Position numbers and translations under genes: made by a program
Notes under the pieces: model-generated
What the model saw: only the letters and a program-made list of their open reading frames with translations
The model's database searches: none
Told to the model about the DNA's origin: nothing
Part shown: positions 52,970-64,000 of the stretch, in pieces
Layout of the letters: each line of letters starts with the position of its first letter
Position numbering within the stretch: the first letter of the stretch is position 1
Source of the DNA: Ascaris suum
Taxonomy: Eukaryota > Nematoda > Chromadorea > Rhabditida > Ascarididae
NCBI GenBank assembly: GCA_013433145.1
Contig: CM024187.1
Location: 9,761,326 to 9,825,325 of the forward strand
Length of the DNA: 64,000 bases
Reading direction: 5' to 3'

Positions 52970-55900
52970 ATGAATTAGCGGGTACAGAATGAGTGAACAG
53001 CTGCCAGGTGATCGAAAAGCATCGAAAGAACTGAAGTTTATCAAAAATGTTGAAGAAAAATCATTAAAAGTGGGGAATTTCTCGTCCGACCATGGACTGT
53101 CGAAGCGCACTATTTGAGATTTATAGAAACAAAAATATTTCTGGCAAATTTAACACTGCAAACTTAATTATATTTCATTTATCTTTTCACGATCTCATAT
53201 GCCTTGTGCAAAACGATCTCTACTGTTTACAAACTATCACAAAATTCCACAAACGTTTTAGCAACGCCTATATGCCGCCTACAGAATTTCTGAGGATAAA
53301 GCAGTAGCAGAGCACGCCCGTGTTTGATTAAGACGCAGAGTGTATTTCCATTCCTTCGCCTTCCCCCAAAGCAAATGTTCGGCCTAGTGAAGATCAGTTA
53401 TTTTAGTATAGCGACATCTTTGATAGAGCTTATAAATTCGTGCCTTGTGATCCGTTTTCAGATAGAAATTTTCATACCATCACAAGAGCAAACATAATTA
53501 ATTTTTATTTCCAGATTCCCGTCAAAGACATATTCACACAGCAGTTACCTGACACCGATGGCAAGAATCATTAAAATTGCATGGTGCAACATTCTTTCAT
53601 GAACTGCTGACAACCAGCGTGTTGAGCACCTTTCCTTGTCGTCTACAATTCTGAAATCTATTTGAATGTCGTATTTCCAACTGTACAAACCTTGCAGCAT
53701 ATATCGATGAAATACATGGAGTATTTGAAGATGAAATCAAATAGAGATGCAAGAATGAAAACCTGCTATTCGTCCATAACAGAAGCAGTGTTTCAACTGA
53801 TGTAGCGCTTAGATCATAAAACAGCGATAATATTATAGTTAAATGGGCATACGTCGTATTGTTTCGCTTTTACTGTATAAGTAATATGGATTACAGAAGA
53901 AGGAAGGATGGCAAGAAGTGAAGATCTGCGGACATTGCGACAGAAAATAATATGATTCTCAAGAAAATTCATAATTCGTTGACTATGGAAAAGCTGCAAG
54001 CATTCAGAAGGGCCATAGCAATAATACAAATGAGTATAGTAATAGAATTTAAACCCTTGAAATGCAAAAATCACCTCTTGAATCATTAACGGTGCCCCAC
54101 AACGAAAGTAAGTATGGGATGTGGACGGAAAATATGTTTTTTGGACGGCAATTGCACGAACAGCTTTGCCTCTTTAAATGCAAGGAAACGATCATAAGAG
54201 CGGACGTTCTATAAATTTTGCAAAGATCTAAACTTCGATTTGTTTACTTAAGAAAATTACACATATATAAGCATTTCTTAGTCGCAGTTTTCAGAACCTC
54301 TCTACAAAACAACATTGATTTATGATGAAGTGTTCTCTTGCACCTCAAATTCAATCAAGTGCGCTCTCTTAAATATGCATTATGCAAACTGGGTCTATAA
54401 CTTTCTTTCCTAAAATTTCTACCTGGGAGCGGACGAACAGCATGATCTCCTGTAAACTTTCCTGTAACAATTGAAGTAGGTTGTTATCTAAACGGACAAT
54501 CCCGGTGACGAACGAAATTCTACCTTTCACTCATCCTACTCCCTCGCATTTTAAACGAAGCTTGGAGCCCAGCTCTCGCTTAACCATTTTTTAAATGATC
54601 GGTGCGAGCGGTAACTGTGTGCAATAAGCACGGAGAGATGACTCAGGCTTTTGTTTGTTTTTTTTAAACCTTAGGCTTTGACAGCGGCCAACAAACTTAT
54701 CCAGGTAAGGAAGTAAACAAGTAGACGAATCATGAAAGCAAATAAATTCAATTAGGGCTAATGAGCTTGAGTAATCGAGAAAGCATCATCAAAAGCTTTA
54801 AAATGAGACCTGGATGAGTTGGCAACTTTTATGAGCACTAAACCTACTTTCGCAAAAAAATGATTAAAATAACACAACACTCTCATACTACAGTGCGACT
54901 ATATTGAACAGCAAAACGCGAACCGAAGGGGTTATTTATTAACTCAACAGTTAATACATAGCAAACTCAAAGCTTCACATTTCAGTTCAGTTAGGCGCAG
55001 CAGTATTTTGTAGACGATTATTTGTTAACTATATAAGCGTCACTAGGCATAACGCTGTCTCCATGAAACCCCTAGGTAGATGTTGAAGCTTGCACGGAAG
55101 GCTTAAGTGAGAGGGCGCAAGTAGCTCTAGCATAAATAACCAAGGCACAAGTGTTTCGAATGCAAGCGATCTGCTCATGTGAATAGCGGGAGTAGCGTGT
55201 TCATAAATGATCCGGCACACTCAAACTCAACCGTACTAACCACCTCAAACTCATGCGCGCAACCAGCCATCTACCACCTCACGCCTTGCTCCACGATCCA
55301 CTGTTTGCCTCCTCACACTTCAAACTCACTTACTCATCCAATTATTCTTTATCAATCCTGCATCCCATTCCTTATCAGTTTGCACTTAAATCTCGCAACC
55401 ACTGTTCACTAGCATGCAGTTTGCCACCTCCAACACGTGCTGTTTCCAATTTCATACCTAATCCCACAGTCCACTTACTCCTCACATTCTTTCCCACAAG
55501 GCAGCATCCTGTCTGCCACCATAAACTTTATTCCACAAGTCACAAACAACTTGCATTTCAAAGTTCAACCCACTTTGTATCATGCTATACATCTTCACGA
55601 CACCTTAAATCACATTACTCATATATATCAGCCGGAATATGAGAAACCAAGAAGAGTTAGACCAACAACTCCACTTGGCCAAAGTTTCAAAAACAGTTTT
55701 TGCAACTCAAAGTCTAGCCAGTAGATCAGAATTCCGCCGAGCCGATTACATTTAGAGACCAAGAAAGCTGGTTTCGAAATTGCGATGTTTGCAAAGACTT
55801 AGAGGATGGTCCGCTCCAGTCTGGTCAGGTTTGTCTAATAGATCGATCATTCAAAGGCTTAGCTGGTAAAATTCTCTCACAGCGCTATAATCTGCCTATT

Positions 55901-57500
55901 TTTGAATCTTTCTCTTTGAAGTGAGTTGACCATTCCACTCAGAAGCAGCGTTCCACTTGTTGATACACAGAAATCTTGGATAAATATTTAACAAGCAAAG
56001 AGCGCATAAAAACCAACTCAACGAGCCAAATTTTCCAACATCATTGCTTCGCATCTGCTATCTTGAACATTTAAAGGTTTTCTAATGATGTGGGCATGAA
56101 GAATGTATGGAGGAGCATGAATTTAGCGATTTGGTGGTTATCTTGGCTCAAAAGTTTGCAACAGTTCAACTGTGTTATAGCATTTCAGCAGTGTGAAACG
56201 CTCCGTCTTTCTATTATTGAACAAACAAGTGGGCTTCATGAAGAAGAACTCAATTATGGCTTATTGTTATGGATAAGGAGCACTGAAAGAAGCTGAGACA
56301 CTGAATAAATTTGCATCTGACAACAATGTTATTCACTCATCTAAATGAGCGAAGCATCCGCAGTCGGATTTTGAAAGCCGTTGTGCTCAAAATCTTCCTA
56401 ACTGTCCACTTAAAAATCCCACAATATATGACCATATTCGAAGACTGAGGCATGATAACGATGAGAAGCGAAACTGAAAATCGGGTGCGATTGCAAGTTA
56501 TCAATCTGTGCTTTGTTTCGCTCATCGCTGCTGTCATTCTGACGCACTGACAAACTGATCGTTCTTGTGCAGGTTTGACTTAACAAGCTGTTCATTCTTG
56601 TGCACTTTTTATAAGCTTGCATAAAAGCGGTTTATGTGATCAGTATGTCAATGCATATCTATGTAAGTCTATGTGCTGCTCTGTCCTATAGCTTCAGCTC
56701 GGAGATGTAACATTTTGCTGTGGTGAAATTTAGAAATGATAAATTCTAGCTCCCCTTTCCCCAGTCAAGTCGAATTTCAGGTCATTTTTTTGTCTAAGCG
56801 GCCGAAGGCGAACAAAGGAAGAAAAAAAGATGGCTATATACATAAGTATGCGTAAACTTAGCACTTGCATGTGTTACGCAATAAAGAAAATTTCATGACT
56901 GTTTCCCCTGACGCCGGTGCAAAAATTCAGAAAGGAAGGCGTAATAGGTATTAACATGAAAGTGGTTTCATCTAATGAAAGCAAATGGACATTTTAGCAG
57001 TTCAGAAGGAAGACTTGACGTCGAAATGGCGAGGATTCGTAGAAAATAGCTGCGGGAAAGCGAAAGTGGAGTAGAGAATGAATCCAAAACGAGCATACTA
57101 AAAGGAAAAGAGCGCGTCTCAATGCACACAACTATCGGGTTTCCCGATATTTCCCCTTCAAGCAAGTGCCATGCATTACGTTTTACGAAGCGATGCCATG
57201 AGCCAAAACAATGCATTCTAACCTGTTTTTAACATTCCTCTAACCTATCATCCTATAACAATGCACTTTTTTGTGGTAAATTCTCAAAAACTATCAAAGA
57301 TATGCAGTGAAATCTGCGAGATGGATAATTGAAATACCCGTCTAATAAGACAAAGCTTCGTATCTTTCAGGCAATCATGCATCTACTGACCAAAATCTGC
57401 TAGCAAACAACTGAAAGTTCAAATTATTTAGTCATACGGCACATGCGTAACTGTTAGAAATAGCTATCCAAACGTCTGATACCCGCCTTGTAGCCAAATT
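52970..57500. other. Region without a supported gene
   Basis: AT-rich sequence with only short frames. One - strand segment at 57216-57100 follows ..AAAACAG and reads CFGSWHRFVKRNAWHLLEGE and ISGNPIVVCIET, which may be an exon but has no partners. The G-poor tract at 55210-55640 is listed separately. Confidence 0.4.
55210..55640. repeat. C-rich, G-poor strand-asymmetric tract
   Basis: Over about 430 bases the + strand has roughly one G in ten bases by eye, while C is abundant. It shows degenerate recurrence of CACCTCAAACTCA-like words (CTCAAACTCAACC, CACCTCAAACTC, CTTCAAACTCACTTACTC). This may be an old satellite-like or low-complexity block. Its long open frames follow from the bias and are not taken as genes. 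Confidence 0.6.
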
Positions 57501-57600
57501 AACCATAATGTCAGCTCAATAACATACTCAGTGGCGCTTGCCTTCAAGTGCCGTTTGTTGCGCATGCCATGCACTAAGCTCTCAACAAATGATATTGCAG

Positions 57601-57830
57601 CAATCACTGGTCTGCAATTTCAAATCTATGCCATTGAATCAGGCCACCTTGGAATGGAAAGCTTAAATCTTCAGACGATGAAAGATACGAATATTAGAGT
57701 GTTCCAAGACGGTGTTGCGAGAAATTCCATCAAATTTTTCCTCAAAAAAACAATGTCGTTTTTGTCTGAAAGAAGAAATTACGGCGTCCACGTTGGAGAA
57801 AGCCTTCTTGGTCTGATGAAAAATGAATAA
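57601..57830 (+). other. Possible terminal exon
   Basis: After a good acceptor (GATATTGCAG) the frame is open in phase 1 for 75 residues to TAA at 57828-57830. It reads ITGLQFQIYAIESGHLGMES, then DTNIRVFQDGVARNSIKFFL and GVHVGESLLGLMKNE. No donor or upstream exon has been matched, and the family is not recognised. Confidence 0.35.
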
Positions 57831-60800
57831 GAGAGCTCCGCACAGTTAGATTATTGAGCAAGTTAGTACTTTTAAGGCCGAGTTTTGCTACTTACAATAG
57901 AGATTTCGAGGTTATTTAATTTGGCAGTCGTAGCGGTTAGTAAGATGCGGTAAAAAAAATCGCATCGTCACATCAAAGTGCAGTAAAGCGTAGCAGTTAA
58001 AGGCATAGCTCGTCTAGATTCAGTCTCCGAAAGGGCTTCGACTTCTACACTCATTCAAATGTAGCGTTTTTCCTGCTTGATCGGTCCTCAGGAATGAAGT
58101 TTGTTTATAGTCGACAGTATGTATACGCTTCTTTTCGCATATGAGAAAACAAATTCCTCGTTAATTAAAGTGTAATGCAAGTATCAGATTTCACAGTGCC
58201 TAGGTATCGTTGACAGACATGTTCCCCACAGACTTCTGTCCACTTATGTTGTGTTTTCAAAAGAATCTGCCCTCCTTTCAAAAGAAATTAAAGATAGTTG
58301 GAAGTCAGTAAGAACACCAGACGCCTCTTAGAAGTGAAGAATGAGAGTTTTTATGATACTCTAGCACTATAAATCCTTACTTCCGCCGATCGAATTTAAA
58401 TCATTTTGTGCAGTTTTCATCGCCAGAGTAAAGAGTTCAGTGATCAGAGTTGTAAACGATTGATTGCATATTTCGGAAATGGCATTTATGAGTGAAGAGA
58501 GGGAATTAGAGCCTGCTAAGGGTGGTATCCATTGCTAGCTCTCGAAACGACCCCATCTGTGAACATGCCCACTCTGAATATTTGGCTCCAGCTAGTGCTG
58601 TCCAAAATGAAGGATCATAGTGCATCTATTCGTAAATAAAGTTTCTCGAAACTTATTGATCTTTGAACAGATAGTTTCGGTTCAGTGAATAGGTTTAGAG
58701 GAGTCCTCAATGTTTCTGAGTGTGATGTACCAACAAAAAGTGGCATGCTGCGATCACTCAAGAAGACCAGTTTTCCGGTGTTTGCAGTGAAGAAGCGCAA
58801 GTGACTGGGAATCAGAAGTAAGTTGAGAGTAGGGAAGGTACTTATGTGTCGGCGCTTGCGTCATCAACACAAAACATTGGATTTTGCTAAGATAACAAGA
58901 GGAACAACCGCGTGCTATTCAACTGCTTCCTACAGCCTGCGTACATGGGCTATTTTGCACGTGTTGGATCCATCTAGGATCCCTTTTGCTCCCGTCTATG
59001 CATACACAAAAACAATATGTGGAGCTTGTTATTTGCTTCTCACTGTTTCGTAAGGTCACTGCTTCCATTAATTTCTGTCTACTTAATAGTTTCGCCACCA
59101 ACAAAGAGGCGAAGAGAGGAAAAGCAGCGTAGAAGACCTCTGTAGGACAATCCGCCGGGCATGGGGGGGAGGGAGCTCCTTCCCATCAAGGCCACAAAGA
59201 GAGAATTTTAAAATTTCCACTGTAGAAAAATATAGGACGGCTTTTTGCAAACTGAGAGATGTAGTGGGTAACATCATCCAAATGACTTCGTGAAGCAGGC
59301 AATGTCGACGAACTAGAGTGGAAGGGAGAGGTGGGTGGAGGGGAGGGGAGGAGAGAGGTGCAAAAGAAAGCGAGGTAAACACAAGTACTGTTTTCGAAAG
59401 AAATGCACTTTTCCATGCGCCGGGACGACTTATTCAGTAGGTTTCAGGAGATCATTCGTCGCTTCTGTCAGCGCTTTTATAGATCATTCCAAGCATTCGA
59501 TGGTTAATGTTCTGTTGCTACCTCAAGCAGACGACATTCTCCATCACATCAAATGGCAGCAATTCACAACAGTGTGAGAACGCCAAATCAGTCTAAACTA
59601 GAACTTCGACTCAGAGTGAAGTACAGCTCGGTCCCAGACTGAAGTAGAATGAGTTTTGTCATCGAAGCTGTCAGCAAATTTATGAACCTTGCTTAATGAA
59701 ATTTAGAAACATGAAAGCATCTGAGAAACGTTTGTCTCAGTATATTGAATTGAGAATCTCGATTCTTGTCGCCTTTCAAGTGATAATAAATGCTGACGCC
59801 TGCACCGCAGTAATCATGATCGATCGTCGTCCATCTGGCAATCACTCATGAGCTGATATTTGCTTCATTGTCGCAAAAACAGATAAAAATTCACCTGAAT
59901 ATTCAGCCCTTTTCGTTTAACAGTTCATTTTTCACTAACTTTTAAAGTTCTATAACTTATTCATTTTAGCACATCACTGAATACTTGCTAACCTTAGAAG
60001 GCTATTTTTTTTTGACTTGTTGCGTGCACATTATCGCAAATGCACAATGATGTTTTCAGAACTGGGCGCGATGATATGCATTATGCGTCATACTCTAGAA
60101 GCGCTACTTCTAAACACACCCTGCGATTACTGCAATACACAAACGCATCTGTCGATTATTCGAATTTTAAGCACGTTTGGTAAATCAAGAGAATGGGTAG
60201 ATGCATTGCTCAGACTCCGATGCGTGTTGAGCGATGGGAATATAAGATAGCGAAACGCTCGCAAAGTAATTTTAAGGTGGCATCATATCAAATAGAAGCA
60301 TCGTTTTTGATTTCATTTGGCCATGATTTCGTATAATGGGTTGCGGATGATTGTGTGAAAAAGACAGTATGTTCGACCTTTTACCAGTTATGCACTTATG
60401 AAAGGTAGTTTTTGGAGCTTTCATTCAAAATGATGGCAGTAAAGTGCCTGCAGCCACAAACATTACACTTGCCATTACTTCACCTCTATGGTATCGACAT
60501 TGGTAATTAGCTGTTGGTGGTTGCATTACAAGCGAAAAACAGAGTAATTTAAAAGCTAGCTATAGCATTTCAGAAAGCTTGACAAGTAATATTTAACGAC
60601 TATTAGGAAAACCCTATGCGCAGAAGTAGCAGCTACAAAAGTTACCAATACTATCAAAGTAACATCATGATAGCTCCTTGGCTTTCACATGCTCCCTTAT
60701 TGAGGAGAGGAAAGCGAACTGATCTGGGTGCCTCATTATTAAACGAAGATAAGGAGGAAAGGAGTAATGTGGTGGTTTCAACATTTGTGCAATTAAGCAG

Positions 60801-63800
60801 CGGGTTGATGTACGACACGAACCTTATGGATATCATTTTGTCTGGAAATTTACGGTAGATAATAATGAATAGAGCGCTAATGCCTACAAGACTTTTTCAG
60901 CGTATGCCACAATAGTCAAGGAGCCCAGCGTATGTGATCTCTATGATTTGCGCCAACAAACACTGCATGATTGGTCAAATCTTTTCTCTTGAGTGACTGT
61001 AAACAAACTGACAACCATGGCAAGTAAATGAAAAAAGGAGTATCGAGAGTTAGAGAGTGATTCAGGGGAACCTATCAATAAAATATAGAGATTAGATTTG
61101 ATGAAAGTTTGCTAGTAGTACAAAAGAAATTTTTGGTAATTTCGATGCTGGTTAAAAGGCTACAGAATGCTGATTCACATCATCTTATTTCGGTTTCAAA
61201 GCTTTTGATAATATTTTCTGACAAAAAATTTTTAAGCCGATGCTTCAAATTTTCTTACCTAAATAATATAGCTCCCGTGCCACAGAATGCATGAAGTTTT
61301 CGAACATCTCTTATTATGTACTACTCTAGCTACATCATGCTTGTGCTCGTTTTTTCCAAGCATCGTTGAAAGGGTTCTCAGCGGCTCTATAAAAAGTTGA
61401 GTTGAGAGATAATATACGAGTTTCTAAGTTCTATATTGATGAGTAACCACATAGGAAATAAATTACCGTAATTTATAAAGTAAATGAAAGAAAATCATCC
61501 GCATCTCGAGGTTCAGACAGATGATGCAACTAATTGCAACTTCAGTAAGCCCAAAACAGAAAGCTTAAAAAGTGATAACGAAGCAAACTATTGGTGGTCG
61601 TTTCGGCCATCTCTAAAACAGAGTCAATGGGATCGTGGGATCGTCTCATAAGCTGAAGTGCCACTGCGGTTCGATAGAAATTAGGTCCCTTTTCGAATCC
61701 CCATAAGTCTGACTTTCTTGGAACTAGAGCTTCGACCCCCAAAATTTTCAGTCGTTGGTCAGAGAAGCGAGATCCGACAGCGCACTAAAAGCCAATATAA
61801 CTTTGGTCTGAAGACTTAATGTTTTTAAAATCTTCGAAGAAAATCTTTGCGAAATCAGCGCTGTAAGCTGTCAGTGTCAACAGGTGCTCTAGTCTCAACA
61901 GGTGCAACAGCCGAATACCATGCAGCGAGATTATTTAATGGAGTTGTACGATGGTAGGAAAGACGTTCTCAAAGGAAATGAAAATAAAGAAAGGAGCGAG
62001 TGAAGAAATTCTCAAGGGCGATTTCAACATTAAAAAAGTCAGAAGCTGAATAACATGTCGGCTCTGCGAAGCGCAGATTGCCTAATTTTTTACACAGAAA
62101 TATCACTTTCACATGCATTTGAATGTTGTAAGATAAAACCCTACTTCGACTTTCAGAGCACCAGAGCACTTTTTCCCAAAGCTCATAAGCGGCACCATCA
62201 ATTGTGCCGAAATTGGGTTGTAAAGATCATCACTGTACAGCAAATATTATTACATCCACGAATGGGCAGCTCCATGTACTTCCCGACTTCTCTCTACCTA
62301 CCTTTCATCACAGATTTAGGGAATCCAGATCGGGCACAGTCGAAAAGCAAGCTAACAAAAGAATGGGTCAGAATGTCAGCACCTCAGCAGTTTCGAAAAA
62401 ACCGCTTGAGAGAGCAAAATTTAGCGAGCTTAAAAATCAGCAGCCAAAAACTATATATATATATATATATATATATATCTGTATTGATATCTGTTTGATA
62501 TCATGTTAGAGATACATTTCTTGACCAGAAGGAGTACAGATGTTACGCAATTAACGATTAATACACGCCCACATAACAAAAATCTGAGTGGATGCCGACA
62601 ACCCGGCCATCATAATTTTAGGTTATTGCATATTAAACACAGCACTGCTAAGTCGCATCAAAGATGGTGTTACTAATGAAATACTGTTGGCCACTATCCA
62701 CAGAGGGGAACGACTGGACAAATATCAATGAAAAGTCCAGCTATCGTCACAAGTAGCTAGCAGTAGCTCTGGAGTGGCAACGTTGTCGGGCTGAAGCACT
62801 GAACGCAGACGAGCCGTCTATCAGTAGCTAACAGAAACAAAGCGATATCGAGCAGCTTGAGCTAACAAAACTGGTCCTGTGTCACAGGACGGTGCGTCAT
62901 CCCGCCTGCGCTAGCAGGCTATGCGCCTGCTTCCTCTGCAACACTTTCATTCGGTTGCTGCACACTCAGAATGCTCTCTCTCTTTCACAGGCATACACTT
63001 TTGTAAAGCACACTTCACGAGTATATCCGGAATCGCGCACATAAGCCTTTACCACACAATATTTTTGAACATATGCATCCACTGAAACGTTGTATAACTT
63101 TGTGTCAGCATCTCTCTACCATGCGCTCGGCTCGAAGCGATGAATGTTTTTTGCTGCCCTATAAATATCATCGCTTTTTGACTCACTAATAGCGCTTTTC
63201 TTTCTGAACTCTTTCGCCCATCTGTATGCAACGGACTTCAGAGAATCGCACAAAATTCGACAAAGTTGTAAATTTTGTGGCTTTTATGGTCTCAACAGGT
63301 AATGGACTGTAGAGGTGGGCCGACTTTATAAAATGGGCAAGCCGAACAAAAGAGCATCTTTTGTCGCGTTTTTTTCCCATATTTCACTTAACCGAACGCT
63401 GTTGTTCTAACTTCGCGTTTTCACTCACCATGTCTTAAATATTGCTTAGTTGTGCATACTGTTCCAAGAATGCTGCTCTAGCAGCAAGATTGGAGTGACA
63501 GGAAGCAGGAAAAGCTTCAGAGTGAAAATAGCTTCTTTGAACGTTAAATGAGCGTTCACATTCCTAATTCTTTATCGCCACGAACACAAAACAACAATTT
63601 GTTGCGTCACCTGCTTCCTGCTGCTGGCTTCATCTCCGTCATTCGGAGGCATGGTCCTATATATAATAATAACCAGCACCCTATTTGTATAAGGAGCAGC
63701 ACAACGAGAAATTAAGTACTGCTCTCCACGGAGCTGTTGAAAAACAGCTTTTCATAGTGTTGTGCACATCCAAGTGAGCACAAACCCTAAAAATAGCAAA

Positions 63801-64000
63801 AAATACACTTTGTAAACTTTTATGCGGAATGCTTCTAAAGTACCTGTCTTGCAGGACGAAGTAGTAGCGACGCCGACTGCACTTCACACGAGCGATTCAA
63901 GAAAGTTTGTCCACTTGAGGTCACTCCATAATGATAAACAGTTTGTGAGTATGCGATGATTACTACCTAATCAATTCCTCATATCACAAGTGTTAATGCT
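57831..64000. other. Region with only isolated possible exons
   Basis: The + strand segment 60059-60179 follows GTTTTCAG, reads LGAMICIMRHTLEALLLN and CDYCNTQTHLSIIRILSTF, and ends at GTAAAT in phase 1. The frame 60616-60858 (RRSSSYKSYQYYQSN..., RRGKRTDLGASLLNED) is open but lacks clear borders. A short (AT)n run lies at 62452-62478. Nothing else in this stretch supports a gene. Confidence 0.35.

Noticed and set aside
55179..55724. ORFs of 77-129 codons on +
   Set aside because: They result from the G-poor composition, which removes TAG and TGA stops. The translations are Ser/Thr/His-rich low complexity without splice or start support.

Overview
The window is eukaryotic and reads as a nematode, most likely a clade V (rhabditid/strongylid, hookworm-like) species. 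Genes are broken into many exons of about 40 to 270 bases, acceptors are mostly the nematode TTTCAG type, introns run from about 50 bases to several kb, and there are long (AT)n tracts. The three recognisable proteins have clear animal or C. elegans homologues. Many ORFs in the window are chance frames, so genes were rebuilt exon by exon from splice sites, reading phase and homology recalled from memory; no database search or RNA evidence was available.

Left part (1-16.6 kb): a DNAJC25-type J-domain membrane protein (C. elegans dnj-2) on the + strand, cut by the left edge, converges on a BuGZ/ZNF207-type zinc-finger, proline-rich protein (C. elegans B0035.1) on the - strand. The C. elegans gene names B0035.2 and B0035.1 suggest that this neighbourhood is ancient. 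I see no convincing gene between them.

Middle (16.6-38 kb): an unassigned region holds open segments on the + strand (20.1-21.9 kb) and a phase-consistent - strand gene fragment (22.1-24.4 kb). It is followed by a complete secreted astacin zinc metalloprotease gene on the + strand (26.2-34.6 kb), with signal peptide, duplicated propeptide exon, HExxHxxGxxH zinc site and Met-turn. A 290-bp coding-like element is present in inverted copies at 19.1 and 36.0 kb. A small intronless gene candidate with its own acceptor and AATAAA lies at 35.4 kb.

Right part (38-64 kb): a complex - strand locus (39.1-52.9 kb) has interleaved exons and three separate ends. One end gives an acidic protein with a C-terminal hydrophobic anchor. 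One gives a type I-like membrane protein with a Cys-rich tail. One gives a basic C-terminus. A + strand multi-exon gene fragment is nested in one of its introns at 41.2-41.8 kb. From 53 to 64 kb I see only isolated possible exons, a G-poor tract, microsatellites and otherwise featureless sequence.

There is no sign of bacterial genes, CRISPR arrays, rRNA or convincing tRNA genes. No shared pathway among the genes is claimed.
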